64,000 bases of DNA from Spirochaetia bacterium UBA5763 (GTDB taxonomy: Bacteria > Spirochaetota > UBA4802 > UBA5550): positions 300,680 through 364,679 of the forward strand of contig DIEX01000019.1 of NCBI GenBank assembly GCA_002418835.1, given 5' to 3'. Made by a program: the position numbers and the translations under genes. Positions within the stretch are counted from its first letter, which is position 1. Every line of letters begins with the position of its first letter. Below the pieces are notes generated by a model. It saw nothing but the letters and a program-made list of their open reading frames with translations, made no database searches and had not been told where the DNA came from. Of the stretch, positions 41,348-50,956 are shown piece after piece.

Positions 41348-43270
41348 CTATAAACTCCTCTTCTCAATAAAATGATGATGCAGCAGCTGCATCGACACAA
41401 TCCCCGCGATTGCCATATCATTTCGCTCGCCGGTTGATGTGCCGTTATTTTTCCTGTATTTATTCAGCAGAAGTTCAACACTTTCCGGATTAAAATAACC
41501 ATAACGACGTATTGTATCACCATCAAACATAGATGAGGCAATTGTATCCCTGTCAATAAATGACCGTGCAATAGGCGCCCTGTATGGCTGTTTTGGACGG
41601 GATGAAATAGATTCAGGGAGTATACCCCCGTAGATCTTTTTCAGTATATACTTTTCGTTAAGGCCACGGATTTTGTATTCCGGCGGAATTGTCGCCGCGA
41701 ATTCTATCACCCTGTGGTCAAGAAATGGGAATCTACCCTCAACTGAATTTGCCATGAGCATCCTGTCCCCCTGGGATGAAAGGAGATATCCCGGGAGGAA
41801 GAGTGAAGCCTCAAGGTATTGTGCTCTGCATAGCGGGTGCCATTTCATTATATCCTGAGAGAGATACTCTTCCAGTTCAGAAGCGGCATCGTAACCCTCG
41901 TCCAGTAAACCGTCATTAAAGAACCGTTTTACCTGCGATGTGTTCCCCCATCTGATTGAGTGTGAATAATGGGGATTGCCGGTATCAGTTAATCCCTTGC
42001 CGAAGAATGAATTCCAGAAAGCATTCCCCCTTCCGCTTCTTGAAACATACGGATAAAGCGCAGAGAGGAGTTTCGGCCTTTTAACTGACTCCGGGTTGCG
42101 CGCCCAGAACCGGCGAATCATATCCTCTTTAAAAATATTATATCCCCCGAAGAATTCGTCCGCACCCTCACCTGTAAGCACAACTTTGATCCCGTTTTCA
42201 CGCACCAGCCGCGACAGGATAAAGAGCGGGGCAGGGGCTGAGCGTATCATCGGCTTCTCAGCATGAAATATCACTTCAGAGAATGATGCACTTATTGAAT
42301 CGTAGTCCGCATTCACCATGCGGTGGTCTGTACCTATATGGTTCACCATCTCCATCTGCCATGCGCGCTCATCAAAGGCCTCATCGCTGAATCCCACTGA
42401 GAATGTAACCAGGTCGCGGTTGTGATGCTTTTTTACAAGTGCGGATACAATGGATGAGTCGAGCCCTCCGCTTAAGTATGACGCAACAGTAACATCGGCT
42501 CTGAGCCTCAGCTTCACTGAGTCATAGATAAGTTCCTCAAGACGTGATGTATAATATGACAGCGGTTTATCTTCGTATTCGTTAATACCGGGGAATATAT
42601 ATCCCCAATACCTTCTCTCCTTAATTCCAGATTCAGATATGGTGAGCATTTTTCCCGGTGCAAGTTCATTTATCCCTTTAAATACAGTACGTGGCGGAAT
42701 ATTTACCCATAGTGAGAATACCTGGTTTACTCCTGCAAAATCTATCTCCGGATGTATCAGCCCTGATGCCAGAATCCCTTTCATCTCTGATGCAAAGATA
42801 ATAGTGCCATCGTTTAACAGGGAGTAGTAGAGAGGAAGAATTCCGACTCTGTCTCTTGTAAGAATAAGCTCTCTTTTTTTAACATCCCACAGCGCTATGG
42901 CGAACTGTCCGTTAAGATGATCAACAAAGTCCGCACCAAACTCCTCGTACGCATGAACTATTGTCTCCGTGTCCCCTGATGTGTAAAACCTGTGCCCTTT
43001 TGTTTGAAGCAGCTCACGAAGTTCAATATAGTTGAATATCTCCCCGTTAAAAACTACGCAGATACTTTTATCTTCATTATATACAGGCTGTGATCCGCCG
43101 GAGAGGTCAATGATGGAGAGCCTGCTGTGTCCCAGGCCTAAATTGCCGTTAATGTAATATCCATATTCATCAGGCCCCCTGTGGCGAAGTGCCTCTGTCA
43201 TCGGAATCAGTTCCTGCTTAGAGACAGGTTCCCCGCTCTTTACCCTGTATATACCTGTTATTCCGCACAT
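41348..43270 (-). CDS. Asparagine synthase (glutamine-hydrolysing)-like amidotransferase
   Basis: 640 residues. The N-terminal class II glutaminase has its catalytic Cys2 in MCGITGIYR, then RHRGPDEYGYY, GHSRLSIIDLSGG, VFNGEIFNY and SGDTETIVHAYEEFG. The C-terminal synthetase domain has the PP-loop SYLSGGLDSSIVSALV (about residues 264-279), LTGEGADEFFGGYNIF (about 360-375) and RPKQPYRAPI. In secondary-metabolite and capsule loci this family amidates carboxyls of peptides or sugars instead of free Asp. Downstream of a free ACP gene, with which it shares a promoter region. Confidence 0.88.
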   Translation of the reverse strand: MCGITGIYRVKSGEPVSKQELIPMTEALRHRGPDEYGYYINGNLGLGHSRLSIIDLSGGSQPVYNEDKSICVVFNGEIFNYIELRELLQTKGHRFYTSGDTETIVHAYEEFGADFVDHLNGQFAIALWDVKKRELILTRDRVGILPLYYSLLNDGTIIFASEMKGILASGLIHPEIDFAGVNQVFSLWVNIPPRTVFKGINELAPGKMLTISESGIKERRYWGYIFPGINEYEDKPLSYYTSRLEELIYDSVKLRLRADVTVASYLSGGLDSSIVSALVKKHHNRDLVTFSVGFSDEAFDERAWQMEMVNHIGTDHRMVNADYDSISASFSEVIFHAEKPMIRSAPAPLFILSRLVRENGIKVVLTGEGADEFFGGYNIFKEDMIRRFWARNPESVKRPKLLSALYPYVSRSGRGNAFWNSFFGKGLTDTGNPHYSHSIRWGNTSQVKRFFNDGLLDEGYDAASELEEYLSQDIMKWHPLCRAQYLEASLFLPGYLLSSQGDRMLMANSVEGRFPFLDHRVIEFAATIPPEYKIRGLNEKYILKKIYGGILPESISSRPKQPYRAPIARSFIDRDTIASSMFDGDTIRRYGYFNPESVELLLNKYRKNNGTSTGERNDMAIAGIVSMQLLHHHFIEKRSL

Positions 43271-43346
43271 AAATTTTTCGATTTTTCTGGATGTGGCATC
43301 TGATTATACTGCCTGTTATTTTTCTGAAGGAGTTTTTTAAATGTTA

Positions 43347-43610
43347 TTAAACCCCTTTACTGGAGAGAAAGCTGACAAGATTCTGTATTGTATCAAGGTT
43401 TTCCGGCATCAATTCCTCATCTTCTATTGTTATATTGAATTTATCTTCAAGGAACATAATCAGTTCGAGTATACCTGTGGAGTCAATAATGCCGCTGTCG
43501 AGAAGTGATTCATCTGTTTTAATCTCTTTTAAACTTCGTGCAGCAATGAAATTTTCTCTTAGAAACGTGATTATAAGATCTGTTAGAGTTGCGCTCTGAA
43601 CACTCCCCAT
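43347..43610 (-). CDS. Free-standing acyl carrier protein
   Basis: 87 residues, four-helix ACP. The phosphopantetheine Ser is in LDSGIIDSTGILELIMFLED (partly: DSGIIDSTGILEL, about residues 33-45), with the DS motif. The following acidic helix and FNITIEDEELMPENLDTI (about 55-72) match helix III-IV. It is not the FabD/FabF-associated fatty-acid ACP, because it stands alone with an AsnB-like amidotransferase and a divergent acyl-AMP ligase. It presumably carries an acyl or aminoacyl group activated by that ligase. It would be activated by the PPTase at 50949. Confidence 0.87.
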   Translation of the reverse strand: MGSVQSATLTDLIITFLRENFIAARSLKEIKTDESLLDSGIIDSTGILELIMFLEDKFNITIEDEELMPENLDTIQNLVSFLSSKGV

Positions 43611-43754
43611 CTATTTACCGCCGGTTTTGTTATATAAAGGCATGTTGAAAAATAACCTAATTAAGCTTTTTTATTGAGTCAATGAAAATTTGTTGATTAT
43701 AGAACAAATAGGGATAAAATAACAAACTCATATCCTTATCTAAGTGAGTAAAAA
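43611..43754. promoter_or_regulatory. Divergent promoter region between ACP and acyl-AMP ligase genes
   Basis: 144 bp, AT-rich. A palindromic TTGAGTCAA near its centre supplies a -35-like hexamer on both strands (TTGACT leftward, TTGAGT rightward). Plausible but imperfect -10 boxes follow: TAGGTT leftward, TATAGA rightward. Assigned by position and partial matches only. Confidence 0.35.
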
Positions 43755-45305
43755 ATGTTTATAAGACGTTTACTGGTTCATGAATTTCTGGAAAACAGCG
43801 CTTCGCTATATCCGGATAAAACTGCAGTAATCCATGACGGATGCAGATATACCTATTCTGAAATAAACGGACTGGCGAATAACCTGGCCCGTACTCTCAG
43901 TTCCTGCGGAGTTATTGAAGGTGACAGGATTGTTATAATTCTTGAAAACAGTATTGAATATATAATAAGCTATTATGCTGCAATGAAATGCGGCGGAACT
44001 GCTGTCCCGTTAGGCAGCGATCTCAGGGGAGCGGTATTTAAGTCTATATTCAGTGAGCTGGATTGCTCTGCACTGATAATACCATCAAAATATGAAAAGA
44101 ATATTTCAGGTTCAGCTTTAACTGAGCAAAGATTAAAGGCTCTTGTGATTAAAGGTACGGCTTTTGCACTATCCGGTGCTGAGAATGTAATCTCCTGGAG
44201 CGACGCGGTTCAGGGTGATCATTCAAAGCTTAATGTTACAGTTTCTCCGGACAATCTTTCTTCAATAATATATACATCAGGTTCAACCGGTGTTCCTAAA
44301 GGCGTAATGCTCACTCATTCAAACATAGCAGCAAATACAGAGTCGATATGTTCATATTTAAAGCTTACCTCTGAAGACAGGCAGATGGTTGTTCTACCTT
44401 TCCCTTATGTATTCGGGCAGTCGCTTCTGAATACGCACTTTGCTGTAAGTGGTTCAGTTGTTATTAACAACAGGTTCGCATATACAGCTTCTGTTTTAAA
44501 GCAGATGGAGGAGGAGAGTGTCACCGGCTTTTCAGGTGTGCCATCAACTTATGCCTACCTGCTGCACCGGTCACCATTACATTCCTACATGGACAGGCTT
44601 CCTTATCTGCGGTATTGTTCACAGGCGGGGGGGCACATGCCACGGCGGATAAAACAGGGTTTGCTGAAAATACTCCCGCAGCACACTGAACTATATATTA
44701 TGTATGGTGCCACAGAGGCATCAGCCCGGCTTACATATCTCCCTCCGGAAAAACTGAAGAATAAGATTGAATCCATAGGTAAACCTGTTTCCGGAGTTGA
44801 GTTGAAAGTTCTGGATGTAAATGGTGTAGAGCTTAAGGATGGTGAAACAGGTGAGCTTGTTGCATCCGGGCCGAATATAATGAAGGGCTACTGGAAAGAC
44901 GGTGAACTTACATCTCAAGTACTTGACAGTAATGGTTACCATACAGGTGATATGGGTTATAAAGATGATGAAGGTTTTTTTTATCTCACAGGAAGGAAAG
45001 ATTCAATTTTAAAAATAAGCGGATATAAAGTTAATTCAAGGGAGGTTGAAGATGCCCTTGTTGAAACAGGGCTGGTAGTTGAGTCTGCTGTTATAGGTGT
45101 CCCGGATGATCTTCTGAGTACCAGGCTTGTTGCTTATGCGGTTGCTGTTGACGATACTGTTACTGAAAATGATATAATTGAGAAATGTTCTGTTATTCTG
45201 CCTAAATATGCTGTACCTTCAGAGTTGAAGCTGATGAAGGCGCTTCCGAAAAAAGGTAACGGGAAGATAGATTTCTCCTCCCTGCCGGTTGTCGTAATGA
45301 CGTGA
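43755..45305 (+). CDS. AMP-forming acyl (fatty-acyl or aminoacyl) ligase
   Basis: 516 residues, ANL superfamily. Motifs: SSIIYTSGSTGVPKGVMLTH (about residues 172-191), MYGATEASARLTYL (about 316-329), SNGYHTGDMGYKDDEGFFYLTGRKDSILKISGYKV (partly: YHTGDMGYKDDEGFFYLTG, about 395-413) and the catalytic Lys of A10 in KKGNGKIDFSSLP (about 500-512). There is no carrier domain in the chain, so it works on CoA or a free ACP. Genes of this type with AsnB and ACP are described in exosortase/exopolysaccharide loci, and also as FAAL-like starters of lipopeptides. Either role fits here. Confidence 0.8.
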   Translation: MFIRRLLVHEFLENSASLYPDKTAVIHDGCRYTYSEINGLANNLARTLSSCGVIEGDRIVIILENSIEYIISYYAAMKCGGTAVPLGSDLRGAVFKSIFSELDCSALIIPSKYEKNISGSALTEQRLKALVIKGTAFALSGAENVISWSDAVQGDHSKLNVTVSPDNLSSIIYTSGSTGVPKGVMLTHSNIAANTESICSYLKLTSEDRQMVVLPFPYVFGQSLLNTHFAVSGSVVINNRFAYTASVLKQMEEESVTGFSGVPSTYAYLLHRSPLHSYMDRLPYLRYCSQAGGHMPRRIKQGLLKILPQHTELYIMYGATEASARLTYLPPEKLKNKIESIGKPVSGVELKVLDVNGVELKDGETGELVASGPNIMKGYWKDGELTSQVLDSNGYHTGDMGYKDDEGFFYLTGRKDSILKISGYKVNSREVEDALVETGLVVESAVIGVPDDLLSTRLVAYAVAVDDTVTENDIIEKCSVILPKYAVPSELKLMKALPKKGNGKIDFSSLPVVVMT

Positions 45306-45310
45306 TAAAA

Positions 45311-48300
45311 CTATTTCCCGAATGCCTCCCTGCATCTCTCCTTTGCCAGTTCAAGACCTTTAATCAGATGCTCCCTCAGTTTCTTAATGTCCGGAATAAT
45401 CCAGTCCACAAGCCCGCTCTCAATTCCGCCTGTTGCTCCGCGTGATTTTGCCAGGTATTCAGCGTAAAATTCAGCTTTAAGCTTTTCGGCTTTATCAGGT
45501 TTCCCCTCTCCGGTAAGCCTGGCGTACTCTTTCCCCTTCAGCAGATCAAATGCCACCTTTGTACCAATTACCGCAAGGATTGAATCAGCAAATGCCAGGT
45601 AAACAATACCGGGGCGGAGAAATTTATTGAATGCCTGTATCAGTCTCCCGCCGTAGTTCTGGTGGAGTGTAACAGAAACAACAGGTATCTCCCCGAGAAT
45701 ATTTGCATCAAGTGACTCAGCACCAATTGCCTGTATCCTCAGGCTTTCCTGCTGCGATCCAGGCATAAAACCCGATGAGTTTGAAAGCATGATAAGCGGA
45801 ATCTTCTGCCTGTTGAGGAATTCTGTAAATATACGGAATTTTTCCGTGCCGTATGCATCAGCGGCTCCACCTTTGCGGAGAGGGTGATCTGTAATTATCC
45901 CAATAGCTGTGCCCCGGAGAGAAGCAATTCCTGTTATAAGCATCGGCCCTGTGTCAGGATTATTCATCCCGCTGTAGAATTCGATGAAGCTTTCATTATC
46001 AAATACCGGCTCGATCACCGAGGTAACCATATCAAATGGAGTTGATGGATTATCAGGAATAGATGGAACACCGTGATTTTCAATGTTCTTCCGCTGCCCG
46101 GATATAAGGGCTATTATACTGCGTGAAAGGGTAAAAGCCTCATTAATAGATGAGCACCTGAAGGCTGAATTGTTTTTTATGAGTTTATCATTCTCACCGG
46201 AAATTCTGTTATGATCAACGAATATAATTATATCAGCGGTATTGTTGATGTAGTACAGCTTCAGTCCATCCGGGTCAGTTATGATATGGATTCTCAGTTT
46301 TTTTGCTGACTGAAGCGTATTCATGAAGTCTACCCTGGATGACAGCCGTTCATCTTTCCCGTCCCGGATTAATTCTATGCCGAATACAATTATTTCGTGA
46401 GAGCATGTACGCTGTGCTGCACGAAGCAGCTCACGCGCTTTAATTACTGATGCATCTCCTGTTATACCGTTAGCGGATTTTGCTCCGATAATCATAACAC
46501 TCTGTCCACAGAGTGTTATAAAGCCGCCGATAAGGGAGTCCGCTCCGCGGTAATACTTTTTTAATTCAAGGAATTGTCCATTGTCAGCATTCCGCCTGAT
46601 GATCGCATCATTAAGTACTATCGCAGGATTATGCACTGCTTCATCTGTGAGCCGATCATCATTCTGCACTGCTGTAAAATTTACTTCTATGCCGGAATAA
46701 AAGAAACCATGAATCTCCCGTATTGTCTCTATAAGGTGGAGTTTATCCGGTGAAAGAATATCCGCTATGCCTGTATCCCTGCAGATACGTTTTGCACCGC
46801 CGATTTCATAGTTTGAAATATCCTCCCCGATGATTGACTTGATTACGCCGGAACCTGTAAGCACCCTGTATGACTGTTCCGAATCCAGCATAACCTGAAT
46901 CACAGCCTGGCTCGATCCGTAAACATCAAGTCCTGCAGATGAACCTGTACCTACAGCAACCAGTGAAAGCGGGCGCGGGGTGTCCGGCAGCGAATCCATT
47001 GAGAAACCGAACTGTTTATTCATTGATTCAAATAACGCAATGAGCACCTGGTCCGGGTTATGCATTATGAAACTTCTGAATTTTCCGGGTGTAAAACCTG
47101 TCTGAAGCGCGTTCATCATGAATCCCTCAGCGCCCCGGTTAAGAGCGATGACCCCCTCTTTAATATTTGCTCCGGCCCCGTCATTCCATACATACAGAGG
47201 TATTCCTTTCATTATAGAGAGATAGGAGGCAGCTACGTATTTCAGCCCTTCTATGTTGCCTGTTGACCCGCTGTTTATTCTCGAATCTTTCATGAAGAAG
47301 CAGGCCTCTGATCCATGCATTCTGCCGGTAAAAATTTTAGCCCCTGCATCCATGGTTTTATTATTATCGCTGATATCATAATCAATTGAGGCTATTCTGA
47401 TCTCTTCATATGCTCCTGAATCAAAACATTCATCAGCCCATAATTCAACAGGCCGCTTGTTTATGTTGAATAACTTCTGATCAGCTTTGCTGTTTTTCTC
47501 GGGGCGAGAGTAGGGACTTCTGCTGTCGGATTCTGAAAGATATTCAAATGCAATACGATCCAGTTCGATATAGAAACGGAGTTTTCTGCCCTGGTCAGAA
47601 TCGGAATTATCCGACATGATGCTGCAGTCAATTATTCCATTGAAACTGCTGAACAGCTTCATCATATCTATCGATGCTGTAAGAGAGTCCCTTAGCCCGC
47701 TGATGAAGTTGTACCTGTCATCACTTATAGAAACCGGGGCATCAGCTATAATAATATGCAGCCAGTGTCCGGCTTTTTCCTCTTCTCTGTAATCAGCCAT
47801 GAGGGACAGCGCGTAGGATGCTGCTGCTTCAATTTTTTCATACAGGTCCTGGATGTCCGGTGTGTCTCCATCGATAAGAGCAAAAGTAAGGTAATTATCC
47901 TCTCTCTCCGTGGCAGTGATCCTGTATACAGGGAAACAGGGCGCAGATGAATCTATACATTCAATATCATAATGATTTTCAAGGAACTCAATATTCCTGA
48001 AGTGCAGCGCTTTCAGCCTGCTGCTTTTTTTAAAACATCCGTCAGATAAAACAGGGGTTATCCCTTTTCTCTCTTCTTTGGTTTCCGCAGATTTCTGCAG
48101 CAACAGCATTCTGGATTTCTGCGCGGTTATTGCAAGCTCACTGTTATACTCTTCATCTATGTAAAGATCAGCAGCCTGCATAATTCTGCTGCCGGATGAC
48201 GGGAGATGGGGGAGCATATATAACAGATTTTTAATCAGATCAGCATTGTCTGTGATAAACCGGTGTGACATGCGCATAAACATGATGACCGCTTCAAAGT

Positions 48301-50956
48301 GACTTGAACCGGTAAAAAGATTTAATTCCTGATACTCAGTGAGTCCGTAAGAATTCAGAATCCCGCTGAGTAAAGAACTGAATTTTTCAGATAATTCAGG
48401 CTCATCAGCATTACTATGGCAGATAAGCGCATTAAGCTCATCATAAAATGCAATATCATCACCTGCTGAAGACCGGGAGAATATCCTGTTTATATAAGCC
48501 GCATGCAGAAGTCCGTTGATAATCATATCCGCTATGTGATCATCAATGAGGGGTTCCCATTTTGAAAAGCCTGTATCTGAAATGATCTTCCGTATTATTT
48601 CAGCATAATAACTTCCGTTTATGTAACCGCAGATCAATGATAAATATATGCTGCTTATAAGCTGCATATATTCACCGGGATTATTCATTATAGAAGGGAG
48701 AAGCTTATCCCTGAAATAGCTGGTGAAGAAACCGGATGAACTGCTGACTGAACTGCATGCATCGTGCCCGGTTTCGATTTTTACCAGCACTTCACCCTCA
48801 TGAATCCCCAGGCCTGCGATGGCTCCTCCGTTCTTTGCATCGATGATAAAGGTAATGATGCCGTCAACGGGCGAGCAGATGGTGGTCTCCATCTTCATGG
48901 ATGACAGAATTATAACGGGATCACCCTCCCATATCATGTCACCGGCCGTTAAATTTTTGCATAGCGAAACAACAGTACCCTGGAATGGTGACCGTATTAG
49001 CTCTGTCCGGTTTTTTACCGCAGTCCGGTCAGCAGATACAGCCATGCTGTAGTAGCTGATCTTATTACGGTCATCTCTGATCCTGAGAATAACCTCGCCA
49101 GGCTTCCTGTCTATTCTGAATCGTAGTATTCTCTCTTTATAATTGACTATTATATTATCAGCCGTGGAATTCGTGAAGTTCAGACTGATAGCGCCGGCGT
49201 ACTCTTCATTGATAAATGCTAAATACCTGTTAAGAGATACCTGGATGAATCTTGTGTAAAATACATACCCGAGATATGACACTGTGAAGTCAGTATATAT
49301 CTCCGGAACCGGTGTATCAGCAATCCCCTCTACCCCGGCAATGGACATGAAATCTGACACTTTTTCATTAAATAGCCTCAGGTATTCGGCAAATCCCCCC
49401 ATTATGATCTGCAGGCTGATTTCACCGTGCTGCAATTCATCAGTCAGAAGCCCCGGATTCAGATCCGAATTATCATGGAGAAAATTGTTGTTGTAACTCC
49501 CTTTAATGAACTCCGGATGTCGTATGATCCTGAGCAGCTGTGGCACATTGGTTTTAACACCCGTTATATAGAGCTCCTGCAGCGCCCTCTCCAGTCTTAT
49601 CAGGGTTTCACGGCGTGTGCGCCCGTGAACAATCAGTTTCCCGATCATCGGGTCATACATCGGGAGAACCCTGTCACCCTCCTTGAAACCGAAGTCGCAC
49701 CTGATACCATTAAAGGTGGGGAGGTTAAGTTCAGCAATAATCCCCGGGGAGGGGAGATAGCCATTATCCGGATCCTCCGCGTAAATTCTGCATTCGATTG
49801 CGTGGTTCCGGTAAACCACCCTGTGGTTAAGGCTGGCCAGATGTCTGAGTTCATCATCCCGTCCATCGTAGAGCTGCACCTGGCACTTTACCAGGTCTAT
49901 GTCAAGGGACTGGTCAGTAACGGCATATTCCACCTGGAGTCTTGTATTCATCTCCAGGAAGCCGGTTCTTCCTGTGTCCTGGTCAATGAGAAATTCAACT
50001 GTGCCTGCGCCGCAGTTTCTGCTGTAACCTGAAATCTCTGCAATCTTTTCCGCCGCTGATACAAGGTATTGAGACGTATCATCATCGATGAAAATCTCGC
50101 CGCTCTCTTCTATTATCTTCTGGTTCCGCCTCTGTACTGCGCACTTTCGTATACCTATAACCCAGCCGTTGAATATCTGTACTTCAATATGCACCGGGTT
50201 TTTGATAAACTTTTCTATATAAAAAGAGGGATCATTGAAGAGAGAGTGTGATGTCCGCATGCTTGAATCAACAGCCGCTTCAAGCTCACCTTCAGCATAT
50301 ATTGTGACCATCCCCTTTCCGCCGCCCCCTGATGCGGGCTTCAGTATAACCGGGTAACCGATCCGCCCGGCTTCAGCAGTGATAGCTCCCATATCTTTGA
50401 CACAGAAAATATCGGAGCTGTCAAAGAGAGGTATGCCGTTCTCCTTTGCTATACGGCGCGCATTCCCTTTATGGCCCATGATGTCCATGGCTTCAAAGCC
50501 GGGGCCCATAAAAATTATGGGCTCTGCAGCTGCCCTGTTGAGTGCATCGATGATTTTGACAAACTCCGGGTTCTCAGAAAGGAACCCGTAACCTGAGTAC
50601 ACCGCGTTAGCATTTATGATTTGTGCTGCCGCGATTATTATATACGGATCGGAGTAGTTTGTATGGTCGCCGATAAATACAACTTCATCAGCAAAGTCGT
50701 ACCATGACTGCCCTTTGTCGGGATCTGTAACTACTGCTACAGAGGGGATACCCTCTTCGTGCAGCGCAAGGAAGAAACGCTTTGCAATCTCTCCGCGGTT
50801 TGCTATAAGAACCTTCTGAAGTTTACCTTTTCTTCCTGAAGAGGGTATAGCACCTGCAGCGTGCTTCCCGCGGTTTATATGCGGATTAATAGCTTTAAGA
50901 GAATCATGAGCTTTCTTAATCAGCAGGTTAATATCCGATCTGTCTATATCATTCAT
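45311..50956 (-). CDS. Single-chain biotin-dependent acyl-CoA carboxylase (BC-BCCP-CT)
   Basis: 1881 residues. Biotin carboxylase (about residues 47-510): LQKVLIANRGEIAKR, the ATP-grasp loop PASGGGGKGM (about 208-217) and FLEMNTRLQVEYAVT (about 349-363). BCCP: SSMKMET with the biotin Lys at about residue 688. Then a middle region of ~550 residues of unclear fold. Carboxyltransferase N (about 1270-1510, with YVWNDGAGANIKEG) and C (about 1640-1881, with GGAADAYGTEKFRIF, HQNYGGRLIQAF). Eukaryotic acetyl-CoA carboxylase has this domain order. It would make malonyl-CoA or a related extender for the adjacent PKS. The last gene of the NRPS-PKS operon. Confidence 0.87.
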   Translation of the reverse strand: MNDIDRSDINLLIKKAHDSLKAINPHINRGKHAAGAIPSSGRKGKLQKVLIANRGEIAKRFFLALHEEGIPSVAVVTDPDKGQSWYDFADEVVFIGDHTNYSDPYIIIAAAQIINANAVYSGYGFLSENPEFVKIIDALNRAAAEPIIFMGPGFEAMDIMGHKGNARRIAKENGIPLFDSSDIFCVKDMGAITAEAGRIGYPVILKPASGGGGKGMVTIYAEGELEAAVDSSMRTSHSLFNDPSFYIEKFIKNPVHIEVQIFNGWVIGIRKCAVQRRNQKIIEESGEIFIDDDTSQYLVSAAEKIAEISGYSRNCGAGTVEFLIDQDTGRTGFLEMNTRLQVEYAVTDQSLDIDLVKCQVQLYDGRDDELRHLASLNHRVVYRNHAIECRIYAEDPDNGYLPSPGIIAELNLPTFNGIRCDFGFKEGDRVLPMYDPMIGKLIVHGRTRRETLIRLERALQELYITGVKTNVPQLLRIIRHPEFIKGSYNNNFLHDNSDLNPGLLTDELQHGEISLQIIMGGFAEYLRLFNEKVSDFMSIAGVEGIADTPVPEIYTDFTVSYLGYVFYTRFIQVSLNRYLAFINEEYAGAISLNFTNSTADNIIVNYKERILRFRIDRKPGEVILRIRDDRNKISYYSMAVSADRTAVKNRTELIRSPFQGTVVSLCKNLTAGDMIWEGDPVIILSSMKMETTICSPVDGIITFIIDAKNGGAIAGLGIHEGEVLVKIETGHDACSSVSSSSGFFTSYFRDKLLPSIMNNPGEYMQLISSIYLSLICGYINGSYYAEIIRKIISDTGFSKWEPLIDDHIADMIINGLLHAAYINRIFSRSSAGDDIAFYDELNALICHSNADEPELSEKFSSLLSGILNSYGLTEYQELNLFTGSSHFEAVIMFMRMSHRFITDNADLIKNLLYMLPHLPSSGSRIMQAADLYIDEEYNSELAITAQKSRMLLLQKSAETKEERKGITPVLSDGCFKKSSRLKALHFRNIEFLENHYDIECIDSSAPCFPVYRITATEREDNYLTFALIDGDTPDIQDLYEKIEAAASYALSLMADYREEEKAGHWLHIIIADAPVSISDDRYNFISGLRDSLTASIDMMKLFSSFNGIIDCSIMSDNSDSDQGRKLRFYIELDRIAFEYLSESDSRSPYSRPEKNSKADQKLFNINKRPVELWADECFDSGAYEEIRIASIDYDISDNNKTMDAGAKIFTGRMHGSEACFFMKDSRINSGSTGNIEGLKYVAASYLSIMKGIPLYVWNDGAGANIKEGVIALNRGAEGFMMNALQTGFTPGKFRSFIMHNPDQVLIALFESMNKQFGFSMDSLPDTPRPLSLVAVGTGSSAGLDVYGSSQAVIQVMLDSEQSYRVLTGSGVIKSIIGEDISNYEIGGAKRICRDTGIADILSPDKLHLIETIREIHGFFYSGIEVNFTAVQNDDRLTDEAVHNPAIVLNDAIIRRNADNGQFLELKKYYRGADSLIGGFITLCGQSVMIIGAKSANGITGDASVIKARELLRAAQRTCSHEIIVFGIELIRDGKDERLSSRVDFMNTLQSAKKLRIHIITDPDGLKLYYINNTADIIIFVDHNRISGENDKLIKNNSAFRCSSINEAFTLSRSIIALISGQRKNIENHGVPSIPDNPSTPFDMVTSVIEPVFDNESFIEFYSGMNNPDTGPMLITGIASLRGTAIGIITDHPLRKGGAADAYGTEKFRIFTEFLNRQKIPLIMLSNSSGFMPGSQQESLRIQAIGAESLDANILGEIPVVSVTLHQNYGGRLIQAFNKFLRPGIVYLAFADSILAVIGTKVAFDLLKGKEYARLTGEGKPDKAEKLKAEFYAEYLAKSRGATGGIESGLVDWIIPDIKKLREHLIKGLELAKERCREAFGK

